A stretch of 64,000 nt of DNA from Coriaria nepalensis. Taxonomy: Eukaryota > Streptophyta > Magnoliopsida > Cucurbitales > Coriariaceae. Of this stretch, positions 21,459-34,148 are shown in pieces (position 1 is the first letter of the stretch; every line of letters starts with the position of its first letter). The stretch covers positions 258,001 through 322,000 of the forward strand of contig CP114500.1 in NCBI GenBank assembly GCA_027186245.1. The letters are read 5' to 3'. The notes below the pieces were generated by a model. The model made no database searches. It was not told the origin of the DNA and was given only the letters and a program-made list of their open reading frames with translations. A program made the translations under genes and the position numbers.

Positions 21459-23716
21459 CTAGTTGGAGCCAGGATCCTTTACAACAGCAGTAGCAGTACT
21501 AACACACTTAGGGTGCACCTCATATCCACAATCTAGGCACTGATATGCCCAGCCAAAGCCCTGCTCATCACAGTCACAGCAAATGAATGGTCCTCCTCCA
21601 TTCCCTTCAGACACCAAAGTAATTACATGTCTGTGCCCCTGATGTGTCACTGATTTAGGCAAGCTCTTCGCTTCCTCATTCAGCTGTTTCTCTATCGTCT
21701 CTAATTTAGCCTCAGTAAAAGGATAAGCATTCTCCAAATACAAATTAATCAGATTCCTTCCGTTTTTTGTCACGGTTTTACCGTCAGGCCCGAGTACTAT
21801 CAAACAAGGTATCTCTTGCACGTCGAAATGCCTCACGAGGTTCTTGTACATTGGATCTCCAAACGGCAAACAGAGCCACGGCATCGACTCGAAGTGTGAA
21901 GAAAACGATGTCTGATCACGATCGCTTGAGACAAAAACTATCTCAAAATCCTCATTTCCTTGCTTGTCTTCTAGTTGTTGCTTTATTTTGTGGTAGACAA
22001 AGATAAGCCTAGATGTGAACTTCACACCTGGGCTGCACCATTCGGCTGTGAAATACAGTCCAATTGTTTTACCTATTAGTGATGCTACAGGCACCTGCAT
22101 ACAATTCTGAGAAATTTATATATATATATATATAAACACTACGTAAGATGTTATATGCATGCATGCTGTTTTAATTAGTAGGCATGAACTGACCTTTCTA
22201 AGCATGGGTTGACCCAAGAGATAGTCTCTATCAAGATTTGTTAGTAAACTGGTTAGTGTCTGATTCTCTTGTCTTTCCCGCTCTTGCTTTTCCAGTTCAC
22301 GTAGCCTCCCTCGAGTGAAAGGGAATGCTTCTACGCCGTACCGGTATACAAGCTCGACCCCGTCGTGTAACAATTCTTCGTCCTTGTTATCGTGAGGTTG
22401 CATTACGACTAAGCTCGGAATGCCTTCAATGTCGAACTTCTGGTTTAAGTTTTTCTTTGTTTCTAAGTCGGAGAATGGAATGGCCAGCCATGGCATGAGA
22501 CCGTGGTAGTTGTTAAATGCATCTGAATCTTCGTCCGAGGATACGTAGACAATCTCGAAGTTATTACAACCATTGTTCTTAAGCTCCTCGTAGATTCCGA
22601 CAAGGATTTTGGTGAAGTTCCGGCACGGTGAGTACCAGTTTGCCGAAAAGTATAAACCTATGACTTTTCCTTCCAAATCAGAAATATTTACCTGCCAAAT
22701 CCATTATAAATGGAAAAAAAACAAAAAAAAAATAAAATAAGAGGTAAGGATCAATAAAAGCTAATGTCGAATAGGATTATGATCAAGTGTTTATACGGAA
22801 AAATACACAAATCCAGCTGGGAAAGGGGTCATGACAAAGTTTAAGGCCCATGAAAATGACAAGCCACCCGAATTTACATATCACGGTAAGAAAGATTAAG
22901 TAGTGGACACTTGTTGGTGTACAGAAAGGCTGGAGTGTTATCTAAGCGACACATGGGCCTTCGGTTTGGTTATAAGGACAACCAAGCTGTGTGATCCTTC
23001 GTTAACAAAAACCCCTAACTTTGCCATAACATTCACACGAACTAACATTATCCTTCTTTTGTAATATTCTCTTCCTTCAGAAATATACTTACTATATATC
23101 TGAGAGAGTTTCATATCAAAGTTTGAAATCCACAGAAATATCAAAAACAAATTATAAGAAGCTGTTTTGATCTTCTTTGTTACATGGTAGATTCAGCCAG
23201 CAACCTAATATATATATATATATATATAAAAGAATCATAGGACAGAAAATACATTTATGTTCGGCAGCTTAAAAACGACCAACCTTACAAAAATCTGGGT
23301 TTTCAGTTTTTTATGTGTAATATTTGATATTATTTTCTGCAACGGTAATCTTAAAACCTATAATATGTACTAAAATAAACCACCAGCAAATGAAACAATC
23401 ATTCCTACGTAAAAACGTACTAAAGGTATCTTTTCACCGACGAGATCCAGATATTACCAGAGAAAAACAAAAACAAAATCTGCAGTAAAAATTTTTTTAA
23501 AAAAAATACAGCAAACTAATTAAGCCTGAAAAAAGATAGAAGAATATGGCCACGAACCCGAGCTCCAGTTGAAGAGAGCAGATAATCGCGATCTCTAGAG
23601 GCCAGAAGAGAAGAATATCTTGAGCTTACGGATAAGGAACTCTCAGGAACGACATCGTTTGTCTGAGCTTGACTACCATTATTAAGGAAGTAGAGATGAT
23701 CCCCCTCTTTCCTCAT
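21459..23716 (-). CDS. Nucleoredoxin (probable NRX3 type)
   Basis: Three exons, 23558-23716, 22194-22691 and 21459-22094, join in frame to 430 residues. Nucleoredoxins are thioredoxin-fold oxidoreductases of nucleus and cytosol that reduce protein disulfides. Each half begins with a RDYLL repeat and holds one thioredoxin domain. The first active-site motif is WYSPC (residues 72-76), the second WCSPG (238-242), so each has only one of the two CxxC cysteines. The surrounding family blocks are intact (YVSSDEDSDAFNNY, MPWLAIPFSD, YGVEAFPFT; VFVSSDRDQTSF, GPDGKTVTKNGR). The C-terminus is a DC1-like zinc-binding segment (ICCDCDEQGFGWAYQC, HPKCV). An NRX3-like identity is my best guess, because that class has two domains with reduced active sites. 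A (CT)n run at 23727-23760 lies in the probable leader. Confidence 0.9.
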
Positions 23717-26037
23717 GACTATTCTCTCTCTTTCTCTCTCTCTCTCTCTGGCTCTCTCTCAAAGAACACCACACAGAACCATTCCCTTGCTTTTTTGTAA
23801 CCATATAACTTAGGCACGCTCCAGAGGATCATTACCTCTCGATTTAAGTCGATGGAAATGATGCAATCAATGCACCTATGCAACACGTATCATGTTTTGA
23901 TCACGGACGGTACATGGAAAGAAGAAGCCACCCACACAATGACCACCGTCGATTTGTTTTAATTAGTGAGTCATCTGTAATCATCAAAATAAGATATGAC
24001 GTGCCATGTGTTTGTCACTGTGTGAGGGAGGTAGCATTATTGAGGGTGATGTGTAAACAGCACACCAATGTATGCATGAATTGCTTCGATCCGTGTTGTC
24101 ATAAAACACTTTCGAATTAAAATTTTGATGTCTGAACCGAAACGGACACCTGTCCCTTCCTCTTTCCTCTTTTTCTTTCTTTTCTTTTTCTTTTTCTTTT
24201 TCTTTTTCTTTTTCTCTTTCTTTCTTGTGTTTCTCCAATATATAATCACACCCTTTTCCGGGAAAATTTGAGGGTTTTACGTCCCGATGTTTGCCTCCAA
24301 CGATTTCTTATCTAACGGCGTCAACGAATGAGTCAAATGTTATTAGATAAACGCATGCATGTGTCTATGTCACGTATCACAATATTAATATTCAGAGCTT
24401 TGAAATTTTATTGGGCAAGAATAGTACTTTTGCTCGGACCATGGGGAGAATTATGATGAGTCGAGTAAAAAGGAGGAAGGGGGGAAGGGATTGGATGTTG
24501 AATAGTCAAAGAGAACACGTGTAAAAAGTAGAGCGGACAAGGGGTCAAACGACGCTGTAGGCTTAGAGCTAATTCTGAAAGCTGTTGTTTTCGGAGGCCA
24601 AAATAATAATATTCCTAAAGCTGTTGGCCACATTGAAGAATGATTATTATCGATTGATTGTTTAGGAATCTAAAGTGGGGTCCACTGTTCCCTCCTCGAC
24701 GACCCACGTGTTCGAGACGATGCCGTATCGGAGTTAGGAAAAAAGGCGCAATATAGAAAGGGTGTCTTTTACGAGAATAAGGTTTGTTGAGAAGGACTGT
24801 TATAGGGTGGGATAAGGGGGTGGTGGGGAGTACGTGAAGAAGAAGCCAGCTATAAAGGACTGGCTTAGCCCTCTCTTTCTCTACCACGTGGTTGTACGGT
24901 TGACAATGTTATGTATGACACGGCTCGTACCTTTTCCTCTTCCTCATGTTTTCTTTCTATTCCAATGTTATATATTATATATCAAATTTAATTTAATTTA
25001 AATTAACAGCATCGTAACATAGTCATTAATAGCAATTTAATTTAATGATGATAATTGACGATCCAATTTTAAAAAGTCAGTCGGGTTGTGAAAAAAAACG
25101 AGTGGTCAAACTATAATTTAAGTAATTATTTATAGGAGACAACAAGGAAAGAAGGAAAAAAGGTGTTTTATTCGAATTGGGGGCATATAGAAAGGCTAGC
25201 CTATGCTCTACTGTGTGTTACAAGTTTTGAGTCCATTATTGTGTTAAGCACTAATACATAGATATTTGAAGCACCCTTTAAATGGCACATAAATTGTGAT
25301 AGAGGAAGATTGAAGAGAGAAATGGAAATGGAAATAATGGGCCTTGTTTGGGCTTTCCAATAGCGTATATAATGTATTCATGGGCCTTATTTGGGCTAGA
25401 AGGCCCAGAAGGATCCGGCTTGTATAATATTATTAGATACTCCATTTTGCAATAGAAAAAGGCTTTGTCGTACGTGTCAGTTGCATTAATGATTAACCTT
25501 CTTATAAACGTTACAATCAGCAGAGAAACGGAAAGGTTACAAAATATTATATTATCTTCTGGATGCATATTACACGCGTCAGGTTTTCCTGCTCCAATAC
25601 CGTCTGAGGCGGTGAGTTGGTACGGGAAAATATCATTGTGGAAAATGTAATCGGGCCACAGCAAGTTTGATATTTACATATTTGCCCACGTATGGGCCCG
25701 AGTGAATAACAAATTAAAAAGACTCTTATCTTCGGATTCGGAGGTAATTTGAATTTGGCCAACGGTTTATTTGCACCTGAAACTATGTGGCGGGGTATTC
25801 TGAATAAATTCGCAGTAAATAGAAGGGTAATTTCGAAATAAGACATGTTTTGCTGCAGCTTTTCAGTAAATGCATTCGCGGGATACCTCCGGTTACGCTT
25901 CTCCACTTCTATAAATGCAGTACCCCCACCACCACCGGTTCTAGGATCACGCCTTTCTTATATATATATATATATATCTGTTTTCCGTATTCATCCAAGT
26001 TCACTGCCTCTCCTTGTAGCAAGGTCTAGAATCTTCA
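23717..26037. other. Spacer between nucleoredoxin and the VOC gene
   Basis: 2.3 kb with no recognised gene. It contains a pyrimidine-rich (TTTTTC)n tract at about 24170-24230. The open frames here are low-complexity or lack family features. A (TA)n run at 25961-25977 sits in the promoter of the next gene. Confidence 0.5.
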
Positions 26038-26909
26038 ATGGCGGAAAACAACGTCCACAACAGGACTGAGGAGGAGGCACTCACTTTCACGGCGGTTAAG
26101 ACGCAGCTACTTGTGAAAGCTCCGAAGGCGAACGACGCTGTGCAGTTTTACAAAGACGTCTTTGGAGCTGAGGAGATTGGGCGTACCATGCATTCAAAGC
26201 GCAAGGCAGAGCAAGATCAACCTCTCATTCTCTCAGCTGAGCTCAAGATAGTTGGCTTTACTTTAATCATCTCCGACTTTGCGGATGAGTCTCCTGACTC
26301 GTAAGCTTCTTTTTCAACTACTCGATTTTTATGTTTATCTCCTCTGTTCGTAAAATAGAGTTCCGAATGTTCTTATATTTTTCTAGATCTGTTATTAGGC
26401 AGACTACTTAGGCCTTAAAACTTACTTTACTGCGAGTCGGTTCATATATCTTGTTATTGGAAACTTCCTGCATGCGTCTGGTTTTTGAGATTGTATTTTA
26501 GTATGCTTTTTTGTTTTAGTTTCTTTTCTTCCAGACACAAAATATTAGTTTATTGCTTGCCTACAGACGGTACTTGTTGTCTGCTTCTGTTTCTGTTTCT
26601 CCCCTGTTGGATTCGTATCTGTGTCTTTATAATCTGCAAAATTTTCATTCGTGTTGAGTTTTTATTTTGTTTAGGGAAAAAGGTGAGGGAAACGAAAATG
26701 GAGTTGCTATCTGCCTTGAGACCAAGAATGTAGAGGCTGCAGTAGACAAGGCCGTAAAAGCTGGATCTGTTTTGGAGGGTGAGATTGTCGAAGGCGACGG
26801 CGCGTGCTGTGGTGGGCCTGGTGGTCGCGTTGGGAAGCTCAGAGACCCCTACGGCTTCTTCTGGCTCATCTGTTCTCCAGGGAAGGGATGCGCAGAGGTG
26901 CAGGCTTGA
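26038..26909 (+). CDS. Glyoxalase/VOC-superfamily protein (At5g48480-like)
   Basis: Two exons (26038-26300 and 26675-26909) splice in frame to 165 residues. It is a vicinal-oxygen-chelate fold protein. The first exon gives the opening beta-alpha unit (FTAVKTQLLVKAPKANDAV, then FYKDVFGAEE); the second gives the partner unit (GVAICLETKNVEAAVDKAV) and the closing KLRDPYGFFWLI. Short plant proteins of this layout resemble Arabidopsis At5g48480. The metal-binding residues of glyoxalase I are not clearly conserved, so no enzymatic reaction can be assigned. The splice sites are GTAAGC and TTTAG. A tail with GKGCAEVQA follows the fold. Confidence 0.85.
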
Positions 26910-28844
26910 GAGCTGTTGATCAAAACCTGTCGTACGGACATTTCATATCATTTGTTGTGAAGCTCAGGGGTGCAGTCCCATTTTGTTTTAGGAGAAAAGT
27001 TTCCAGCCGTAGGATTTTATTATCTGCAGATCATATAATAGACCTAACTAGTGTAACCATTTTGCCTTCTGTGATAGGACGTTTTTAACTTTTTCGTGGG
27101 TTGTTTTTGTGTTTCGGAAAACTTCAAGTCACTCGGAATCTGTGACCGTCAAGCTGGCTTATCCACCGAATGAAGTATTTTCTATTGTTAAATGTTTTTC
27201 AAACAATAACACTATTGTCTACGATAAATTACGCTATGCGTACGACATAATTGAATCGCTTTCCGAAATTGAGAGTCCACGGAGTTGGTGAGACAATCGG
27301 TCTAATCAACTGGCACGTGTACTTACATTAAAAAGACGAGATTTGATGCCTGGCGGGTGATATACGCTCTTGGTTCATAAATTGTAATTAAATTAAACCT
27401 TAATTTCAACTGGTTTTAAACAGATGAAAAAAGCTTATATATCTGTAGATTGAAAGTGTTGGGTCCGAAATTTAACCAGACTGCATGTTAGTCACCATGG
27501 GCCGGCCCAACCAAGCTAAGACGATCAGGTAGGGGGCGGCAAACCAACCATGGAGGGGCCCAGGAAGGCAGCCCAAGTTTCGGCATCCACAGCCACGCTC
27601 ATTAGTCGTTAATAAAGATAAGAATGCGAATAAAATATTGCAGAGCTGAAGAATGAAGATCTATGTAGAATGGTGACGAAGTCGAGAGATATTTAGTAAC
27701 ATGCATAATACTACGATGAACTGGAATTAGAAAAAGGGCTCCATCAAAAATATTCGAAACGTACAGTTCAATTTCCTGTTTCCCCTCTTGGTTTTGCCTC
27801 CATACAAAATCCTTGCTAACAACTTAAGTACAAACTCCATATCACTCATATTACTTACTTGTGTTACACGGAACATATAGAGTTACTATATACATATTAT
27901 TCTACTCTGAAACGAGAACTGGTTTTATGGGATTAACATGTGCTTCAATGTGACATTTTAAACGTCCTTTATGAATTCTATTACAATCAATCACAAGCAA
28001 AAAACTCATAAACAAAACCCCATTTGGTCGTACTTGTCATGTGCGCCATATGATTCCCAATCATTCTCGCACTTTTTATATATGAATCCCTTAGCCCTTA
28101 GCTTAGTCAACTTACTTGTACTTGCTATAAAGTATATACAGTTTTTCTGGGTTCCTTTATAAATATACAAAATTAGGTCAATCTGCTGGAATTGCGCAAC
28201 AGGTTGGAAGCTAGAGGCTTGTGATTAAATTAATTCATCTGATGGCATGGCCTCCATCCATATGATTGCCAGTACAGTACTTGTATAATGTACATTTTGT
28301 TGACTTTGTTATTAGTTTTGCCGTGTGATTCTTATTTGATCATCAGTCCTCACATGGATATATGCCTGCCTGCATATTATGCAACACATACGTACACATA
28401 TATTGAGTTATGTACAGTTGATATAGATATATATAATGCTTCAGATCTACGATAAGATTAACTAAGCACCGTCTAATGTGAATATAAAAAAATCAATTTG
28501 AGTTTGCATGAACATTAATGTCATGTACATATGGGTGAAGAAAGTATCATGTGACATTATATATAACTTAGTGGTTAATTTTATATATACATATATATAT
28601 ACGAGAACGTGGAAATAATTGATGAGAATCAGTTTTTTCATAGAAAAATTAAGTTATTATTATTATTATTGTAATAATTATCAGTGTTATGTTAATATTC
28701 CGATCTATCAAGTTAGTTGCAGAGATTTCACATGCATGAGTGAATCCTTATTTAAAGAGGCGATGCATCCATTTCCTCCTCAACCCTAACTCCATTTTGT
28801 GTCTTCCTTCCTTTCCTCTCTATTCACTCTTCCAAAAGGAATCA
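26910..28844. other. Spacer and expansin promoter
   Basis: Contains the 3' region of the VOC gene and then about 1.5 kb of AT-rich spacer without a recognised gene. A TATA-like TATTTAAAG at 28749-28757 stands about 90 bases before the expansin ATG. Confidence 0.5.
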
Positions 28845-29815
28845 ATGGCCAAGTTCCTCATTTCTTGCATCTTCTTGATTGGCTGCGTTTATAACCTCTT
28901 CCTCAATGCCAATGCGTTTACTTCTTCCATCTGGACCAAAGCCCACGCCACCTTCTACGGCGGTAGTGACGCTTCCGGAACAATGGGTACGTTCATACAC
29001 GGAGATATATGCTAGTGATGACGTGTCGTCTAATAAAATTTCCATTTCATTTATTTTACTTCGATTCAATTAATATAGGCGGAGCTTGCGGATATGGGAA
29101 TTTGTACACGACTGGGTACGGAACGAGGACAGCGGCTCTGAGCACAGCACTGTTCAACGACGGAGCTGCTTGTGGTCAATGCTATCGGATGGTATGCGAT
29201 TACAATACAGATCCCACTTGGTGTAGAAAGGGAGTTTCTGTTACTATAACTGCTACAAATTTCTGCCCTCCAAATTACGCTCAAGCTAGCGACGATGGCG
29301 GTTGGTGCAATCCCCCTCGCCAACACTTCGACATGGCGCAGCCCGCTTGGGAGAAGATAGCCATTTACAAAGGCGGCATCGTCCCCATTTTGTACCAGAG
29401 GTTCGTCTTGATCTTCCTTTTGAATATTCTTCTGATTAATTAATTGTGGTTAATTTTCATAGCGGTTTGATCAACGAATTAGTTATTAATTTAATGCAGG
29501 GTTGCTTGCGTGAAGAAGCATGGAGTGAGATTCACGATCAACGGACGAGATTACTTTGAGCTAGTTCTGATATCAAATGTGGGTGGGGCCGGGTCGGTGT
29601 CATCTGTTATGATCAAGGGTTCTAAAACGAACTGGATCTCGATGTCGAGGAACTGGGGAGCGAACTGGCAGTCGAATAATTATCTAAACGGCCAATCACT
29701 ATCTTTCTCTGTTACAACTAACGATGGGCAGACCAGAGTTTTTAACAACATCGTGCCTTCTAATTGGCAATTTGGTCAAACTTATGCTGCAAGTGCTAAG
29801 CTGCAATTCACTTGA
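28845..29815 (+). CDS. Alpha-expansin
   Basis: Three exons, 28845-28986, 29079-29400 and 29500-29815, join to 259 residues, normal for EXPA. Expansins loosen plant cell walls at acid pH without hydrolysis. A signal peptide ([19 protein letters not shown]) precedes the mature part. The double-psi barrel domain has [20 protein letters not shown], the conserved cysteines and the HFDMAQPAW box (HFD). The C-terminal CBM63-type domain carries the tryptophans in [11 protein letters not shown] and ends with FGQTYAAS. Intron positions, after GTMG and after ILYQR, are those standard for EXPA genes. The class is alpha from the HFD box and overall pattern; I cannot give the member number, though it looks closest to the EXPA5/EXPA11 type. 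Confidence 0.95.
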
Positions 29816-31092
29816 CTTAATCGTGCCACTTTAGGGCTTTCTCGGGTTTCGTCTAGGGTCGGATTGGATCGGCAGAGGCGTGCCCGGTATATTTTCGGGG
29901 AGCAGCCCGCCCACCCACGCACCTTTTTTTTTTCTTCTGGTGATCCAATACTTTGTGGCAAGGACACTGCATTAAATTCCTGACTAGCTGCTACTACTTA
30001 CTGCATTTGATCAAAGATTTGAAGCGAAACCCAATTGACCCTAAAGCAATTTATATTATATATATAAACATACTTGACCCATAATAATCTGTGGTTATTG
30101 TTTTGGTGTGGATGTGGATGTGGATGTTAGTTTTGTTTTGTTTTGTTCTTACTGCTGGAATAAAAACTATGGAACCAATATAGATTTTATAGAATATATT
30201 GTAGAAATATTGATTGTTATAATTTTATATATAATTTTAAATTAAATTTAACTTCACTTTATATTCAATTTTTCATTTCATATTTTATATAAATTAATTA
30301 TTATTTTTATATCATCAACATGAGTGTGATAATATTTTTCATATGTAGACCTCGAATTAGGCCCAACAAAGAAACAAAAAAGATTCCACGTAACTTAACT
30401 TACCTTGGGCTTACTACGAGTAGAAATGATCAAAGACTACGACGACATGTAGTTTTTGAGAGATGTAAAGTGATCAGCAATGTCAATAATATAAGGAAGG
30501 GTTAATTTATTTATAAATTTATAAAAATTGAGTTATAAAAAAAATTAAAAAATGAATTAACTAGCCCACCCGTGTTTCCTTCATCTGAGGTAATCAAGCC
30601 CAATATTTAAAAATGACCCACATCTTTTCTAGTGTAACCGTCTAAGTTGTAAATATAAAACAAGCCCAAAAGGCCCATAAAACTGGTAAGGGATGCAGCC
30701 CAATTTGGGTCTGAAATTGAGCTATGTCAAGGCTACCTTCTCTAACTCTTACGAAGAAGAGGAGGGATAGCGAAAGTCCTAATACACGAATAGAAGAGGG
30801 GGATAGCGAGTGTTGTGGGTAATTTGTTTGTGTAGGTTCTGTGTGTGGTATCATCGTTTTTTCACGTGCGATCTCCTCAAAAGACAAACCCTAACCTTGT
30901 TGTGTTCTTTCTCATCGCTAACAAAACTTATTCCGAATATATTAATTATTGAATTAATTCTTTTTTTTTTTTTCGTTTCATTTCATTTTCTCTAACGATT
31001 TCACGTTTTGGGCTGATCTAAGTTTCTCATCAATTTTGGTTTCGCATCGTTTTTGAAACATCAGAAAAATCAAAACCCTAATTTACTATTGA
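29816..31092. other. Spacer between expansin and LARP genes
   Basis: Contains the expansin 3' end, AT-rich spacer and then the leader of the LARP gene. No further gene is recognised. Confidence 0.55.
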
Positions 31093-34000
31093 ATGGCTAA
31101 GGCTACCGATTCATCTTCGAATCATCGTCCGACGGTTGGTTCTGGTTTTTCCGGCGAAAACAGCAAAAGCAGCCCGAAATCCCGTCGGAGTAATCTGACT
31201 TCTCCATGGGCTCAAGTCGTCAGAGGCGAGCCCGAAGCGTCTGCTCGTCATTCTCCTCCATCTTCTTCTTCATCATCGATGTCTTCTCCAGCGGTCTCCC
31301 TACCGGAGCAAAATCCTTCTTTGGATTGCTCCCCTTCAATGACGAGACTTTCATCCCCGCCGCTTCAGCAGCCAGATACTCTGACTGAAAGCTCCGATCC
31401 TAGTAACGGCTATGCAGCGGTTCAGCCCAAGCAGTCGGCTTGGAACAAGTCCTCAAACGGCATCATTGAGGTAAGTCCTGAAATAGATGTGGTCTCTTGG
31501 CCTCCATTATCTGAGTCTGCTAGGGCTTCGCCTAAATTACCTTCAGTTTCTCCGAAGCTTGCTACCGATGGATCAGCCTCCACACCTCAGGTTCAGGTTT
31601 TGCCTTATTGTTACCTTACCCCTTTTTTTTTTGGGTTGTTGTTGTTGTTTGATTACCCTATCAGCTAATAGAGAGCAAGATAAAGACCTGAATAATTTTA
31701 TATCGTTTAAGCATCTGCAACCAGTACTACCAGATATTAGAGTCTTTAGTGTACTATACATGTATTGATGTTTCTGACACCTTTTACAAACAGGGTCCTG
31801 CTAATGCACATTCTTCTCAGAAACAAGCTAGCATTGACACTAAATCTAATTCTTCATCGAACCACACAATGCCAACTCGACCAAGACCAACAAGGCGCGG
31901 TGGCAGTAATGGCAGCGGGGCAGCACGTGGTATCTTTGCTCATCATTCCACCCCATCTCAACCTCCCTTTCCTCCTGTATTCCCTATACCTCTCAATAGC
32001 TTTGGCAGTCCAGCTCCAGCTCCAGTCGTGCCAGATCCTTCTCTTAGGGAGACTCACTTTCTGAATGATAGTAATTGGGATAACAGAGCAGCAGCTGGAG
32101 CTTTCATGCCTCAACCACAACCCCGTCCAGTCAATGATCACCACAATTCCCAGCAGCGAAGAGGACACTTTGGGTCCCACCCACGTGGAGATGGTTCTTA
32201 TCACCACAGCAATTATAGGGGGGGAAGGCGTGATCAGGATCGTGGTGGCAATTATGGGAGTGTTAGAGATGCTCAGATGCAGCAACAAAGACCCCCTCCT
32301 AGGGGTTTCGTGAGGCCTCCGCCTCCACCTTTTGCAGCTTCTTTTGCCCATCCTCAGCTTGGGGGGGCATTTGTTAATCCTATGGGTTTTCATGGTAATT
32401 TTACTTTTGAAGCTGTGTGTTCGCTCCTATGTGGAGAAAACTGACTAGTCTCTTTATTCTTTCAGAGTTTATGTATGTTCCTGCCATGTCTTTTGAGCCC
32501 TACAGGGATATGCCGTTTATTGCACCTCCTCCACCTCCTCCTGTGTTCTTTCCCCCTGCTGATCCTAATTTTCCAGCTTTGATTGTTAAGCAAATGGATT
32601 ATTATTTCAGGTAAATTGACAGCTCATCTCTTTGTAACATTTACGGTATTTTGTAGATTAATGGCTCATAATCTGTTGTTTATTTATTACAGTAATGGTA
32701 ATTTGGTAAAAGACTCTTTTTTAAGGCAGTTGATGGATGATCAGGGCTGGGTTGAAATTTCTAATGTAGCAGAATTCCCTCGAGTAAGTTAATTGAAGTC
32801 ATTTAAGTGATTTCTATTTTCACTGAGCATGGAATTTCTATTCTTTCATCTTGTTTGAAAATCAATTATATCTATGGGGTTACTTTCATAGATCAATTAT
32901 TATCAAATTGAGTGCTCACACATTACAAAGATTATTATTGACTAGTTTATTCTTGAAGTTGCCTATATTCTGGCATATTAACTGAACAGTTATTAACCGC
33001 TTACCAATTTAATTGTTGTTATTAATCCTTATTGCTTAGTATTTAAAGGCAAACGATTATTGAAACTTTAATAAGGTTATTTCTTATTTCTTTTTTGTTA
33101 TTTCTATTATTGTTTGATTCGTGGTAATTGAAGGCTCTATTGATAATTGGAGGCTCTTATTCTGGAAATTATCTTTTGGATGAGCTATTCTAGTAAGGTA
33201 TGGGTATGGGGCAGTCGGTGAAATTTTTGTCATTAAAAATTTCATTTGCTTTATGGATGTTATTCAAATTCTAATATCATCATGAAAATGGTTCCCTATA
33301 AACTCTTAATGTCCATATGATGTCATCCCTTCTCTGTTTACCTATATAATCAATTGAAGTTTGTTTATGCGGACATTTCAAATATCTATCTGATATTCAT
33401 TATGCAATCTTGTCTCCAACTGGGCATTGATTTATTCTTGGAAACATCCTTATTCGAGGGTATCTTACTTAAAATTTCCAATATGCATTCATAACATTTG
33501 TTTTGCTGTGCATCTCTGTTTTTCAGATGAAAAGCTTGACAGACAATGTCAATTTAATAAAAGATGCCTTGCGAGCATCAAGTGTGGTGGAAATACAGGT
33601 ATATTTTCATTTCTATGTTTAAAACTAACCCGAGTTGGTGTCTCTTGCTAAGAAACCAATGGCACATTGGTGATCAACTTTCTACAGTTTTCTTTTTTCT
33701 TAAATCATCAAGCAGTTTCTGTGTGAATTAGTTATCGGACAATTGACAAGTTAGAGGGGTAAACCCTGAAGTGGGAATTAGTGAGATCTCACACCACTTT
33801 TTGTCTTTTAACCTGAACTTTGTGTATTTTTCATTCTCGTACACTACTATGATATATTTGCAGGGGGGTAAAGTACGGAGGCGTAACGATTGGGCAAGAT
33901 GGGTCCAGACCTCTTCCACTCAGCTGGGAGCTGAGCCTGGCTCTATTCCTGCTTGGGCAAATCACAATGAGCTTGTGAATTCTCTTAATAAGATCTCAGT

Positions 34001-34148
34001 AGAGGAAGGTGGTAGCAGCAGTGAGAATGGAAATCCCAACTGTATTTCTGAGGTTGTTCCAGAAGGCAGTTGTCCTGAAGAGTACATGGAGGGACGTTCC
34101 CATCTTCCCAATGGAGAGGTCGCTCAAAATGCTAACTCTCAGAGCTGA
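31093..34148 (+). CDS. La-related protein, LARP1b/1c type
   Basis: Six exons: 31093-31596 (or ending 31590; two adjacent donors), 31794-32394, 32466-32610, 32693-32783, 33527-33598, 33864-34148. They join in frame to about 565 residues. The N-terminal half is disordered, rich in Ser and Pro, with a conserved SPWAQVVRG start motif and an RGG/Gly-Arg-rich segment (RGGRRDQDRGGNYG) likely to bind RNA. The La motif spans exons 3-6: VKQMDYYFSNGNLVKDSFLR, MDDQGWVEI, LIKDALRASSVVEIQ, VRRRNDWARW. Plant LARP1 proteins bind mRNA in the cytoplasm and affect translation or decay. No DM15 repeats follow the La motif, which fits the shorter 1b/1c branch rather than LARP1a. The C-terminal tail is acidic and unstructured. 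Exon 1 has an uncertain end (six-base choice). Confidence 0.92.

Noticed and set aside
24037..24249. Lys/Glu-rich small protein
   Set aside because: Encoded only by the antisense of a (TTTTTC)n tract.
32065..32313. Alternative-frame products in LARP exon 2
   Set aside because: The reading frame with SPWAQVVRG, RGG and La motif joins across all exons; the others are shadows of low-complexity coding DNA.
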